A stretch of DNA of 64,000 nucleotides from RHLJ01 sp963974345 (GCA_963974345.1 CAXBBW010000004.1:124001-188000); one strand, 5' to 3'; shown: positions 44,608 to 53,859, counted from the stretch's first letter. Notes: generated from the sequence alone by a model not told the origin. Numbers and translations: made by a program.

Positions 44608-46194
44608 TTAGGGTGAAGGTTTGATTATTTTATTCATTTCTAGATCTAAAGACATAGAGCCGTCAATCGTATCAGTGATACTAATTTCTGCGAGTTTTCT
44701 CCCTGCTTGAATTAATGGTAAGCATACGGCATTTGCTCCAGCTTCTTTTAGTGCTTGATGTTCTTCATCCCTCATAGTTAGGGCATAAATATCTCCAGAG
44801 TACTTATTTTCGCGAAGCAATTGAGTCGCTGACACTTTCGTTTCCGGATTTGGCATAGCGAGCATAATTGATTTTACTCCCTTCAAGTCTATATTTTCCC
44901 ATAGCTCAGCATCATGAGCATCTCCATATACAGTTCTTCTTCTTTTTTGGAGATTAGATTCAATTTTGGCTGGATCAGAATCCATTCCCGTTACACGAAA
45001 TTCCCTTTCTTTTAAATAATCATAAGCGGCTGATCCAGATTGTCCCATTCCAACAATCAAATATTCCGCTCCTCCTAAATTTACAACCTGCTGACCTGGG
45101 TGCTTTACATTTCGCTCGAATGGTATGAGTTTATGTTCATATTTTTTCCATAGGCTATTAGCTTTTGAAGATAAAGGAGCATTTATGGTATATGATATAG
45201 CGGTTACTACTGCAAAGACAATAATCACCGAATTTGGAATAAAGCCAGCTGATGCGGCCACCATTCCTGCAATCAAAGTGAATTCACTAAAAGAAGAAAG
45301 AGTTACTGTAACCATAAATGAATTTCTAGAGCGCAGTTTGAAAAGCACGAGTAGAAAGAAAAATAAGGCAGCTTTAATAGGTAAGATAGCTAAAATTGCT
45401 CCAGCAAAGGCAAGTTCACTCAATGATGGAAGACCAGCTAAACCAACCTCCAGAAAAAAAGCGACAAGGAAAGCTTCTTTCAGACCCCAAAGTTTTTCAG
45501 CAAGTTCGTCAGCTTGTCGATTTCCAGAGAGAAGAGCTCCTGCAACCAATGCCCCTAATTCAGATGATAGCCCAAGAAATTCGAATAAACCTGCACCACC
45601 AAGAGCAAGTATTAAACCAAAAAGAAGCTGTAAATCCTCATGTCCACTTTGGGAAAGTAACTTAATTATTAAAGGGCGAAGAAATGGAAGTGCAAGTAAA
45701 CCAATGCTCCATATTTGTGGAGCGCCGCCACCTGTTAGTGCTAATACTGTAATAGCTACAATATCCTGAAGAATTAAAATCCCGATAGAAACACGAGCAT
45801 GGAATGCGTTCAATTCTCCGCGGGCTTCAAGTGTTTTAGCAGCCAGAACGGTACTTGAAAATCCCAGAAGCGTTCCAATAATTAATCCTTGGATTATATC
45901 GAACCCAAAAGCCATTGAAATGAGCAAGAAAATTCCTGTACTAATAACCAGATGAATACTGCCTGCCCCAAATACTTCAGGGCGAACAATGTTTTTTAAG
46001 CGAAGATGGAGACCAACTGTGAAAAGCAGGAATACAACTCCGTAATGACCAACTTCGTGAAGGAAATGAGAGTCGTCTGAAATACCTAAGAGAGAGAGAA
46101 CAACTCCGGCTATTAGATAACCAATGAGTGGAGGCAGCTTTAGTTGTTTCACCCCCATACCTAAAAAGTAAGCCAGAACAATCCAAAGAACCAT
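44608..46194 (-). CDS. KefB/CPA2-type cation:proton antiporter with TrkA-N domain
   Basis: 528 residues. About twelve membrane helices of the Na+/H+ exchanger fold (1-375) include PPLIGYLIAGVVL, LGFSSTVLAAK and EFLGLSSELGALVAGALLSG. A C-terminal TrkA-N Rossmann domain (about 395-510) has YLIVGMGQSGSAAYDYL for nucleotide binding. KefB-type antiporters release K+ and import H+, acidifying the cytosol and so protecting against quinones and other electrophiles. Glutathione gating residues cannot be judged. It lies 17 bp after the esterase gene, which fits an electrophile-defence operon. Confidence 0.9.
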   Translation of the reverse strand: MVLWIVLAYFLGMGVKQLKLPPLIGYLIAGVVLSLLGISDDSHFLHEVGHYGVVFLLFTVGLHLRLKNIVRPEVFGAGSIHLVISTGIFLLISMAFGFDIIQGLIIGTLLGFSSTVLAAKTLEARGELNAFHARVSIGILILQDIVAITVLALTGGGAPQIWSIGLLALPFLRPLIIKLLSQSGHEDLQLLFGLILALGGAGLFEFLGLSSELGALVAGALLSGNRQADELAEKLWGLKEAFLVAFFLEVGLAGLPSLSELAFAGAILAILPIKAALFFFLLVLFKLRSRNSFMVTVTLSSFSEFTLIAGMVAASAGFIPNSVIIVFAVVTAISYTINAPLSSKANSLWKKYEHKLIPFERNVKHPGQQVVNLGGAEYLIVGMGQSGSAAYDYLKEREFRVTGMDSDPAKIESNLQKRRRTVYGDAHDAELWENIDLKGVKSIMLAMPNPETKVSATQLLRENKYSGDIYALTMRDEEHQALKEAGANAVCLPLIQAGRKLAEISITDTIDGSMSLDLEMNKIIKPSP

Positions 46195-46211
46195 TGATAT
46201 ATTTTAAGAGA

Positions 46212-46883
46212 TTATAGAGAAGAATTTATTAGTTGCTGAATATGGTGAATCTCGTCTTCGTTGACAAGGTGTCCCATCCCAGGATACAATTTCTTAATAA
46301 CCGTTCCATTTAGTTGATTGAAAACTGTAGCCGATTCATGTACTCGTTCTTTGGGGATATGAGCATCGATATCACTGCAACCCATGAAAATAGGAGTTTC
46401 TTCAATATCCCCAGAATATGAATTCAAATCAATCACCTCACCAATTAACCCGCCACTTAATGCGATTAATCCACCGTACTTTGCAGGATTTCGAGCAATA
46501 AATTCTGAGGCTAAACAAGCTCCTTGAGAGAAACCTAAAAGGAAGATATTCTCTTTATTAATGCCTTCCTTTTCTAATTTCAGAATAATATCAGAAATAG
46601 CTTGAAGACCAGAGTTAATACCTGGTTGATTTTGACTTGGAGGAGCTAAAAATGAATATGGATACCAAGAATTCCCATTAGCTTGTGGGGCTAGAAAAAT
46701 AAAGTCTTCAACATTTTTAAACTCTTTCGATAAACCGAGAATACTTTGTGCAGAAGCTCCACGACCGTGAATCATAATCATGGCTTTTTTTGCTTCTTTT
46801 AAAACAGCCCCAGTAACTGCAATTGGTTGATTTTGATGAGGTCCATCAATCGGTTGGGGAAAATCAGAGTTAATAGTTTCCAT
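46212..46883 (-). CDS. Phospholipase/carboxylesterase family alpha/beta hydrolase (MhqD-like)
   Basis: 223 residues of the alpha/beta hydrolase fold. The oxyanion start is MIMIHGRGASAQSIL, the nucleophile elbow LLGFSQGACLA (GFSQG) has the catalytic Ser, ETPIFMGCSDIDAHIP has the Asp and YPGMGHLVN the His. It matches the phospholipase/carboxylesterase group that includes MhqD, which in Bacillus and Staphylococcus is controlled with dioxygenases by MhqR. The substrate is unknown. It lies 26 bp after the VOC gene. Confidence 0.9.
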   Translation of the reverse strand: METINSDFPQPIDGPHQNQPIAVTGAVLKEAKKAMIMIHGRGASAQSILGLSKEFKNVEDFIFLAPQANGNSWYPYSFLAPPSQNQPGINSGLQAISDIILKLEKEGINKENIFLLGFSQGACLASEFIARNPAKYGGLIALSGGLIGEVIDLNSYSGDIEETPIFMGCSDIDAHIPKERVHESATVFNQLNGTVIKKLYPGMGHLVNEDEIHHIQQLINSSL

Positions 46884-46909
46884 AAGTTAGTTTGAGTTTC
46901 AATAATTAT

Positions 46910-47836
46910 TTAATCCAAATCTGGCAAAATATTTTCTATCAGCTTTCTTCTAGGTTCTAGCCATGGTGTAAGAATTAGCTTTTCGCCAAGATGTTCAAAA
47001 TCTTCATCAACCGCATATCCTGGATCATCGGTTGCGATTTCAAACAACACCCCACTTGGTTCTCTAAAATAAACCGATCTGAACCAATGACGATCAATCA
47101 CTTCTGTTGGCTGAAGCCCTTTAGATAATACTTTTTCACGAAGTTCTGTTAACGCCTCTAGATCTTTAGCTCGAAATGCCACATGATGAACAATTCCTCT
47201 CCCTCCACGACCAGAGTTTGCATCTGAAGGCTCGATAATTACAGAACTTCCAATATTTGCATCAGTTTGATATAAGGTGTGATTATTGTTGGAAGCTTTT
47301 TCTTCAAACCCGAAAACATCCGTTAAGATATTTATGGTTCCTTCAGCATTTCCGACTTTAAGCCTGGTTGAATCAAAGCCTTGAATGGAATATTCATTTG
47401 GAACGGGACTTTCAAAAGCACTTACTTTTTCCTTAGCATCGCCATCGAAAGCTAAATCTAACTCAAGACCATCGGGGTCTTCAAATCGAATTGTTTGCTT
47501 ACCAAAAACTTCAAAAGAATCAGAAAAGGTTACCCCTTGTTCTTTTAACCGTTGAAGCCAGAAATCTTGGGAGCCACTAGGAACTTTAAAAGCTACATTT
47601 ACAGCTTCACCAACTCCTTTGGTACCTTTATGAGCTCGCGGCCAAGGAAAAAAAGTTAAGCTTGACCCTGGTGTTGCAGCTTCATTCCCATAAAATAGAT
47701 GGTAAGTACCAGGATCATCCTGATTTACAGATTTCTTAACCATCCGCATTCCTAGCTTATTAATATAGAAATGAACGTTGTCTTTTGCGTTTCCTGCTAG
47801 AACCGTTATATGGTGCAATCCTTTAGAATGTTCCAT
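46910..47836 (-). CDS. Ring-cleaving dioxygenase of the VOC family (MhqO-like)
   Basis: 308 residues with two VOC halves. KGLHHITVLAGNAKDNVHFY and VSYP-type segments open the first, and IVHHVAFRAKDLEALTELRE and FREPSGVLFEIATDDPGYAV close the second, with metal ligands His8 or His9, the His pair in VHHVAF and Glu in LFEIAT. This is the pattern of MhqO/LinE-type glyoxalase-fold dioxygenases that cleave hydroquinone or catechol rings. It is the first gene of a six-gene minus-strand run. A 24-bp perfect palindrome lies 36-59 bp upstream of its start. Confidence 0.93.
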   Translation of the reverse strand: MEHSKGLHHITVLAGNAKDNVHFYINKLGMRMVKKSVNQDDPGTYHLFYGNEAATPGSSLTFFPWPRAHKGTKGVGEAVNVAFKVPSGSQDFWLQRLKEQGVTFSDSFEVFGKQTIRFEDPDGLELDLAFDGDAKEKVSAFESPVPNEYSIQGFDSTRLKVGNAEGTINILTDVFGFEEKASNNNHTLYQTDANIGSSVIIEPSDANSGRGGRGIVHHVAFRAKDLEALTELREKVLSKGLQPTEVIDRHWFRSVYFREPSGVLFEIATDDPGYAVDEDFEHLGEKLILTPWLEPRRKLIENILPDLD

Positions 47837-47871
47837 TTGATTTTTTTATTTAAAGTACTCCAAACGATAAA

Positions 47872-47895
47872 AAATAGTTTAATATTAAACTATTT
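47872..47895. promoter_or_regulatory. 24-bp palindromic operator upstream of the dioxygenase operon
   Basis: The 18-bp core TAGTTTAATATTAAACTA (47875-47892) is extended by AAA on the left and TTT on the right, giving a perfect 24-bp palindrome 36-59 bp upstream of the dioxygenase start. The same core is found at 28635-28652 before the nitroreductase gene. Two identical long palindromes before functionally related genes strongly suggest one shared repressor. Confidence 0.78.
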
Positions 47896-48038
47896 GTAAT
47901 TTTCTATTACGTAAATCATGTTTAACTATTATAGAAAATCTAATTGATAGAGTAATAAATGAACCGTAGTTTTGAAAGGCTTAGAATAAGCGGGTTGAAT
48001 AGAATTATAAAATATAAGAAGGGATTCTTTAAAAGGGC

Positions 48039-48233
48039 ATGGTAGTAAACGAGAAAGAGGGTGAAGCAAGAAGATGTTCTTATTGTGGTACCCCAGATGG
48101 TGAAGTTAGAATGATTGGTAAATTCGTAGTAGACCTTATAAAAATAGAAGTAAATAGCTCAATTAAATTTGCTTGCCAATCTTGTAAGGTTAAAGTAAAA
48201 GAGGCAAGAGAAGCCCTCAAGAAAAATAATTGA
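48039..48233 (+). CDS. Small C4 zinc-binding protein, copy A
   Basis: 64 residues with C13-x2-C16 and C46-x2-C49, a zinc ribbon-like or ClpX-type finger. Between them is the pattern GEVRMIGKFVVDLIKIEV. The protein at 48368 has the same cysteine spacing and matching core, so the two are paralogues. No function is known. A purine-rich stretch (AAAAGGGC) precedes the ATG. It is transcribed divergently from the dioxygenase operon. Confidence 0.7.
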   Translation: MVVNEKEGEARRCSYCGTPDGEVRMIGKFVVDLIKIEVNSSIKFACQSCKVKVKEAREALKKNN

Positions 48234-48367
48234 TTCTATATCATATAACACTTCGTTCTATTTTTGAATCAATATTAGAATAAAATTATTTAGAGTGTGA
48301 TCATGCATTTGATCGAAATTTTATATTTATTGGAAGCGCTTCTAAGGGTATAAAAAATGAGGTACAA

Positions 48368-48625
48368 ATGGAATGGACAAGAAAATGTGACCACTGTAGT
48401 GCGGTGGAAGGAAAAAAAAGACCAATAGGAAGGTATATTGTAGAACTGCATGTAATTGATTTCGAAGGTGAATTACTAGATTTATGTATTACATGCTATA
48501 AACATTATCAAAGAAGATTAGTTAGACATTCAATACAGGAAGAAGAAAAAAAAGACACTGGATTTTATTTTAACTTCGTGAAGTTCTACCAAAATACTTT
48601 CCATCTAGAAAAACAAGGCGAATAG
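48368..48625 (+). CDS. Small C4 zinc-binding protein, copy B
   Basis: 85 residues. C7-x2-C10 and C40-x2-C43 keep exactly the spacing of copy A, and RPIGRYIVELHVIDFEGE corresponds to RMIGKFVVDLIKIEVNSS. A Lys/Glu-rich, then aromatic, C-terminal extension (about 50-85) is unique to this copy. The function is unknown; likely a zinc-stabilised adaptor or regulator. A palindrome GAAGCGCTTC lies 25 bp upstream. Confidence 0.7.
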   Translation: MEWTRKCDHCSAVEGKKRPIGRYIVELHVIDFEGELLDLCITCYKHYQRRLVRHSIQEEEKKDTGFYFNFVKFYQNTFHLEKQGE

Positions 48626-48693
48626 TTTTGTACTGTATTATTTAAAAATAAATGCGCTTAAGATATTTGATGATGTTTTAAATAACTTATGCT

Positions 48694-49926
48694 ATGAACA
48701 TTTATTTAATAATTATTTTATCGGCAATTACAGTTGATTTTTTACTTGATTTAATTTCGAATGGACTAAATATTAGTTCGTTAAGAAAAAAACTTCCTGA
48801 CGAGTTCTCTGATGTATATGATCAAGAAACGTATTCAAAGTCTCAGGAGTATACAAAAACAAGAACAAAATTCGGGTTTATTACAAGTACTTTTGACCTA
48901 ATATTATTGTTAGGGTTTTGGTTTAGTGGAGGTTTTAATATTCTAGATCAGTGGATCCGTTCTTGGGGTTTTGAAGAATTAGTTACGGGTTTATTTTTTA
49001 TTGTGATTCTTATGGTTGCAAAATCAATCATTTCACTTCCATTTAGTTTGTACTCCACTTTTGTGATTGAAGAAAAGTTTGGCTTCAATAAAACTAGTCC
49101 AAAAACTTTTGTTTTAGATTTAATTAAAGGGATGCTACTTGGGGCAGTTATAGGAATTCCTCTTCTTGCCGGAATATTAGCCTTCTTCATGTATACTGGA
49201 GATTTGGCTTGGCTTTATGCATGGCTCGCTGTTACAGTCTTCACGCTACTCATGCAATATATTGCCCCAACTTGGATAATGCCGCTATTCAATAAATTCA
49301 CGCCACTAGAAGATGGAGAATTAAGAACGGCAATCGAAGAGTATACCGAAAAAGTTAAATTTCCTCTTCAAGGTTTATTCGTAATAGATGGTTCAAAGCG
49401 ATCAAGTAAATCGAATGCTTTCTTTACAGGCTTTGGAAAAAATAAAAGAATCGCTCTTTACGATACGTTAATCGAGAATCATACGGTAGCAGAGTTAGTT
49501 GCCGTGCTTGCTCATGAAATAGGACATTACAAGAAGAAGCACATTATTAAAGGGATGGTAACAAGCATAATTCAATCAGGAATTTTATTCTACCTACTGT
49601 CCATTTTTTTAAAGGCAGAAGGGTTATTTAGTGCTTTTAATATGGAGCAAATGTCGGTGTACACTGGACTCATTTTCTTTGGAATGCTTTACGCCCCTAT
49701 TGAAATGATACTTTCAATTTTTATGCAAAAGTCGTCACGAAAACATGAATTTGAAGCTGATGAATTTGCAGCAAAAACAACTGAGAAACCAGATGACATG
49801 ATTTCAACTTTAAAAAAATTATCTAAGGATAACCTCTCAAATTTAACACCCCATCCTTTTTACGTTTTTCTCAATTATTCTCATCCACCTGTACTTCAAC
49901 GAATAAAAGCTATTAAAAACAGATAA
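48694..49926 (+). CDS. M48 family metalloprotease (Ste24/CAAX prenyl protease-like)
   Basis: 410 residues with about six to seven membrane helices. The zinc motif HEIGH lies in VAVLAHEIGHYKKKH, and the third ligand is the first Glu of HEFEADEFA. The TSPKTFVLDLIKG and FVIEEKFGFNK segments are typical of Ste24/CAAX prenyl protease 1. The active site faces a large chamber in the membrane. Bacterial members do protein quality control in the inner membrane. It is probably transcribed with the lipoprotein gene that follows after 38 bp. Confidence 0.95.
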   Translation: MNIYLIIILSAITVDFLLDLISNGLNISSLRKKLPDEFSDVYDQETYSKSQEYTKTRTKFGFITSTFDLILLLGFWFSGGFNILDQWIRSWGFEELVTGLFFIVILMVAKSIISLPFSLYSTFVIEEKFGFNKTSPKTFVLDLIKGMLLGAVIGIPLLAGILAFFMYTGDLAWLYAWLAVTVFTLLMQYIAPTWIMPLFNKFTPLEDGELRTAIEEYTEKVKFPLQGLFVIDGSKRSSKSNAFFTGFGKNKRIALYDTLIENHTVAELVAVLAHEIGHYKKKHIIKGMVTSIIQSGILFYLLSIFLKAEGLFSAFNMEQMSVYTGLIFFGMLYAPIEMILSIFMQKSSRKHEFEADEFAAKTTEKPDDMISTLKKLSKDNLSNLTPHPFYVFLNYSHPPVLQRIKAIKNR

Positions 49927-49964
49927 ATATTTATTACACTAAGGACAATGATTAAATAAACGAT

Positions 49965-50687
49965 ATGAAAACCTGCTTACTTTTAGCAATTGTTGCATTG
50001 GGTTGTTCTGCAACTAAGTACCTTGTCCCTGAGCAGGATCAAGAAGGATTAAGCATTCAACAAACAGATCAATTTCCTGTGATTACATCTGTAAAAGAGA
50101 ACTCTACAATAGCAATTCGCGGTTCAAATGTATCCCAAACTATGAAGTTGTTCGTGTTTATAAAAAATCAATCACGAGATACTCTAGAGTTTATACAAGA
50201 TAGCGTTGTAGTATATGGGATTATGGATGAAAAGCAGATAAAACTTAATACCTACGAACCAAATGAGTATTTAAAAGTACTGAAACAAAAGCATAAACTT
50301 TCGAACTCACTCTCTGCAATGGAGCAGACGATTGGCTATGCAAACCCTGAAAATATCACAATTAAAACAAATGAAGATGTTACAGAAAGTGACGGTCTGA
50401 TAGATGTAAACATTAACACTGATAAAGAAAATTTAGAGGTGAATAGAGCTGCAAGGCAACAGAGAGAGGTTGAAGCTATTAAAAAAGCAGAGGAATCTAA
50501 AAATGAAGTAATGGCAGTTGGTCAAACTTTATTAGATGATTATACACTACTATCAAATGAGACCGTTTTTGGTGATGTCATGATTAAAACAAGAAAATAT
50601 AATAAATACCTACTTTCTGTTCAGGTAGGGGAAGATATTCACCAGATTTATTTCACCTTAGAAAAGAATGAAAAACAAAAATATTAG
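49965..50687 (+). CDS. Lipoprotein of unknown function
   Basis: 240 residues with a short lipoprotein signal (MKTCLLLAIVALGCSA; lipobox LGC). A mostly beta N-terminal part (about 40-110) with FVFIKNQSRDTLEFIQDSVV is followed by a helical, charged region (about 140-180) and a final beta segment. No family is recognised. Its last 20 nt overlap the start of the downstream trans-sulfuration gene in another frame. Confidence 0.7.
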   Translation: MKTCLLLAIVALGCSATKYLVPEQDQEGLSIQQTDQFPVITSVKENSTIAIRGSNVSQTMKLFVFIKNQSRDTLEFIQDSVVVYGIMDEKQIKLNTYEPNEYLKVLKQKHKLSNSLSAMEQTIGYANPENITIKTNEDVTESDGLIDVNINTDKENLEVNRAARQQREVEAIKKAEESKNEVMAVGQTLLDDYTLLSNETVFGDVMIKTRKYNKYLLSVQVGEDIHQIYFTLEKNEKQKY

Positions 50688-51804
50688 AAAAATAGAAACC
50701 ATAGCTATTCATTCTGGAATGAATCATGAATCTGGGTCAAAATCTATTGTGCCACCAATAGAACCTTCTACCAATTTCGAACATGATATACATGGCTATC
50801 AAGAAGGGGACTATATTTATACTCGCGATAGTAACCCAAACAGGGAACAACTGGAAAATGTACTAGCCGAAATGGAAGGAGGAGTAGTTTGCGCTGCATT
50901 TTCATCTGGAATTGCATCTATGAATGCAGTTTTAATGACAGTAGAAAAAGGAGATCATATAATAATTCCCGAAGATATATACCATGGTTCGAGGGGGTTA
51001 CTAGAAAAATTTGGTAAACGATGGGGGATAGAATATTCGGCTGTAGATACAACGAATCTAGAAAAATTTGAAGCAGAATTTAAACCTAATACAACATTGG
51101 TTATTTTAGAAACACCTTCAAATCCACTCTTACTTATAACTGATTTAAAGAAGGCAATTAGCATTACCCATTCAAAAGGTGCTAAAGTTTGTGTAGATAA
51201 TACCTTTGCTACACCATTAAATACTAAACCAATATCCTATGGTGCAGATTTAGTGATGCACTCAACTAGTAAGTATTTGGGCGGTCACTCCGACATTCTT
51301 GGTGGAGCTATTATCGCAGCAAAAAAAGATAGTCTATTCGATCACATTCAAACTATACAAAAGAGTCAAGGGGCAGTCCCATCTCCAAGAGATTGTTGGT
51401 TATTAACTCGAAGTATTCGAAGTTTTCCGTATAGAATGCGCGCGCATAACGAGAATGCAATGAAAGTAGCAAAATTCTTAGAGAAGCATCCTAAAGTTGT
51501 AAAAGTTAACTATCCAGGATTAAAAAATCATAGCGGATATGAAATTGCGGCAGAGCAAATGAATGGTTTTGGAGGCATGATTTCATTTTTAGTAGATGGA
51601 GACTATAATCAAACGTTAAAGGTAGTAGCGAATTCAAAAATGATCCGTAGAGCTACTAGCTTAGGAGGAATTGAAAGCCTCTGGGAACATCGCAGATCAA
51701 GTGAAAGTGATATCTCATCTACACCCGAGAACCTAATCCGTTTTAGTGTAGGATTAGAGCATATCGAGGATTTAATTGAAGATATAAATCAAGCTCTAGC
51801 ATAA
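50668..51804 (+). CDS. Cys/Met metabolism PLP enzyme (cystathionine gamma-synthase/lyase type)
   Basis: 378 residues. The fold has YTRDSNPNREQLENVLAEME, the PLP-binding Lys in MHSTSKYLGGHSDILGG, and FSSGIASMNAV. C-terminal RATSLGGIESLWEHR fits the family. Members make or break cystathionine in methionine and cysteine synthesis, and synthase, lyase and methionine gamma-lyase cannot be separated by eye. It starts inside the end of the lipoprotein gene (20-nt overlap), so translation may be coupled. Confidence 0.9.
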   Translation: MKNKNIRKIETIAIHSGMNHESGSKSIVPPIEPSTNFEHDIHGYQEGDYIYTRDSNPNREQLENVLAEMEGGVVCAAFSSGIASMNAVLMTVEKGDHIIIPEDIYHGSRGLLEKFGKRWGIEYSAVDTTNLEKFEAEFKPNTTLVILETPSNPLLLITDLKKAISITHSKGAKVCVDNTFATPLNTKPISYGADLVMHSTSKYLGGHSDILGGAIIAAKKDSLFDHIQTIQKSQGAVPSPRDCWLLTRSIRSFPYRMRAHNENAMKVAKFLEKHPKVVKVNYPGLKNHSGYEIAAEQMNGFGGMISFLVDGDYNQTLKVVANSKMIRRATSLGGIESLWEHRRSSESDISSTPENLIRFSVGLEHIEDLIEDINQALA

Positions 51805-51830
51805 AAACTTACTATAAAGTAAGTTTATTA
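51804..51830 (+). terminator. Weak terminator after the trans-sulfuration gene
   Basis: AAACTTACT (51805-51813) and AGTAAGTTT (51818-51826) form a perfect 9-bp stem with an ATAA loop directly after the stop codon. The following T run is short. Confidence 0.6.
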
Positions 51831-51987
51831 AAGTTTAGCGCAGAACTGACTAATTAGTAAGTTTTGAAACCGCTTTTTTAGCATGTTGAGTAACTTTCTT
51901 CATTTTGAACTATCTAGATTTATCCTGAACTTTAAAGGTCAGTTTTAATACTCAAAATCGCCGTTAAGGCATACAAAAAAATATTTT

Positions 51988-53760
51988 ATGGCTAAGGTAG
52001 AAGTTGTAATGCCCCAAATGGGCGAATCAGTTATGGAAGGAACTGTAATTGAATGGTCTAAGAAAGTTGGAGAAACTGTAGAGGTAGATGAAACCCTTCT
52101 TGAAATTGCTACCGATAAAGTAGACAGTGAAGTCCCATCTCCAGAGGCGGGAACACTTGTAGAGATTTTAGTAGAGGAAGGAGATACTATTGAAGTTGGT
52201 AAGCCTATTGCTATAATTGAAACGGATGCGAGCGCAGTTGGTGAAACGCAAACTAAATCAGAGCCAGAAGAAGAAAAAGATGAAGCTAAAGATGATCCTA
52301 CTTCAGAAGATAACGCCCAAGAAGTAACAGAGGAGCCCCAATCAGATTCTAATACGAGCACTAGTGATGACGGAGGAGAACGTGTTGAAGTTGTAATGCC
52401 CCAAATGGGTGAATCGGTTGTTGAAGCAACAGTTATTGAGTGGAGTAAAAGTGTAGGTGATTCAGTTGAGGAGGATGAAACCCTTCTTGAAATTTCTACT
52501 GATAAAGTAGATAGCGAGGTTCCGTCACCAGTAGCAGGAACTTTAGTAGAAATATTTGCTAAAGCAGATGAGACTATAGAGGTTGGGCAGGTAATAGCAA
52601 TAGTTGCTACGGGTAAAGTTACCTCAAGCCAAGCTCCCAAAAAGAAATCAACTCCAGTAAAAGAGGAACGCAATTCGAGCATTACCAAGGAAGATGTAGC
52701 TAAAATGACCCCTGAACAACTTCTGCAAAATGGAAACAGCGGAACAAGTGGCACTGATATTCCAAGAGAAAGTAGCGATGGAAGATTTTTCTCTCCATTA
52801 GTTCGTTCAATAGCGAAGGAAGAAGGGATTTCAGCTCAGGAACTTGAAAGTATAGATGGTTCTGGGCAGGGCGGACGTGTTTCCAAAGATGATATCTTAT
52901 CTTATGTGGAAAAGCGAAAATCTGGTGAGGTATCTAGACCTACTGAAGCAAAAGCAGCTCCAAAAGCTAAACCAGAATCTAGGGCTTCATCAGACGATTC
53001 AATTCATGCTGGCGAGTTGGACGTATCCCATTCTCCAAAAGGAGACGTTGAAGTTGTGAAAATGGATCGTATGCGGAAGATGATAGCGGAGCACATGGTT
53101 CGTTCCAAGCAAACTTCGGCACACGTTACCACTTTTGCAGAAGTCGATGTGTCCAAAATGGTTAAATGGAGAAATGCGAATAAGAATACCTTTCAGCAAA
53201 AAACAGGAGTTAAACTTACATTCACGCCACTTTTTGTTGAAGCGATTATTAAGGCGATGTTAGAATTCCCACTCATCAATAGTTCGGTAGATGGCGACAA
53301 TATTCTTCTCAAAAAGGACATCAACTTTGGTCTAGCGGTAGCTCTTGGTTCAGGGGGCGATGGTGGCTTGATTGTTCCAGTAATAAAGAAAGCACAACAA
53401 ATGAATTTAGTTGGACTTGCCGAATCAGTAAATGAAGTTGCTGGAAAGGCTAGGAGTAAGAAACTTAGTCCAGATGATTTAGTGGGTGGTACCATCACTC
53501 TTACTAATTATGGTAGTGTAGGAAATTTGATGGGAACTCCGATTATCAATCAGCCACAAGTAGCGATTATTGGAACTGGAGCAATAGTTAAACGCCCAGT
53601 TGTATTAGAAACAGAAGATGGTGATATGATAGGGATTCGCCAAATGATGTTCCTATCAATGAGTTATGATCACCGAATTATAGATGGAGCACATGGTGGT
53701 GCATTTATTAATAGAGTGAAAGAAATTCTAGAAGAATTTGATATGGATAGAGCTGTTTAA
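51988..53760 (+). CDS. 2-oxo acid dehydrogenase E2 acyltransferase with two lipoyl domains
   Basis: 590 residues. Two lipoyl domains (about 1-80 and 132-208) share VEVVMPQMGESV and IATDKVDSEVPSP or ISTDKVDSEVPSP with the lipoyl Lys. A peripheral-subunit-binding domain (about 270-305) has FSPLVRSIAKEEGISAQELE. The catalytic domain (about 350-590) ends with the active-site motif SYDHRIIDGAHGG. It is the core of pyruvate, oxoglutarate or branched-chain dehydrogenase, and the specificity is unclear. No E1 or E3 gene is adjacent. Linkers are acidic or Ala/Pro/Lys-rich. Confidence 0.93.
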   Translation: MAKVEVVMPQMGESVMEGTVIEWSKKVGETVEVDETLLEIATDKVDSEVPSPEAGTLVEILVEEGDTIEVGKPIAIIETDASAVGETQTKSEPEEEKDEAKDDPTSEDNAQEVTEEPQSDSNTSTSDDGGERVEVVMPQMGESVVEATVIEWSKSVGDSVEEDETLLEISTDKVDSEVPSPVAGTLVEIFAKADETIEVGQVIAIVATGKVTSSQAPKKKSTPVKEERNSSITKEDVAKMTPEQLLQNGNSGTSGTDIPRESSDGRFFSPLVRSIAKEEGISAQELESIDGSGQGGRVSKDDILSYVEKRKSGEVSRPTEAKAAPKAKPESRASSDDSIHAGELDVSHSPKGDVEVVKMDRMRKMIAEHMVRSKQTSAHVTTFAEVDVSKMVKWRNANKNTFQQKTGVKLTFTPLFVEAIIKAMLEFPLINSSVDGDNILLKKDINFGLAVALGSGGDGGLIVPVIKKAQQMNLVGLAESVNEVAGKARSKKLSPDDLVGGTITLTNYGSVGNLMGTPIINQPQVAIIGTGAIVKRPVVLETEDGDMIGIRQMMFLSMSYDHRIIDGAHGGAFINRVKEILEEFDMDRAV

Positions 53761-53825
53761 AATTATCCATCCTCATTTCCAATTCTGTTGTAACGTATAA
53801 GAAACAAAAAATCAAAATTAAATAT

Positions 53826-53853
53826 GAGACGCTATATCTAGCGTCTCTTTTTT
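53826..53853 (+). terminator. Rho-independent terminator after the E2 gene
   Basis: GAGACGCTA (53826-53834) and TAGCGTCTC (53839-53847) form a perfect 9-bp stem with a 4-nt loop, then six T residues. It ends 7 bp before the panC start. Confidence 0.93.
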
Positions 53854-53859
53854 GTCTGA

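Noticed and set aside
45125..45769. 214-residue open frame opposite the KefB-type gene
   Set aside because: It lies wholly inside the antiporter gene on the other strand, is rich in Lys/Ser/Ala without domain motifs, and is a mirror of membrane-helix codons.
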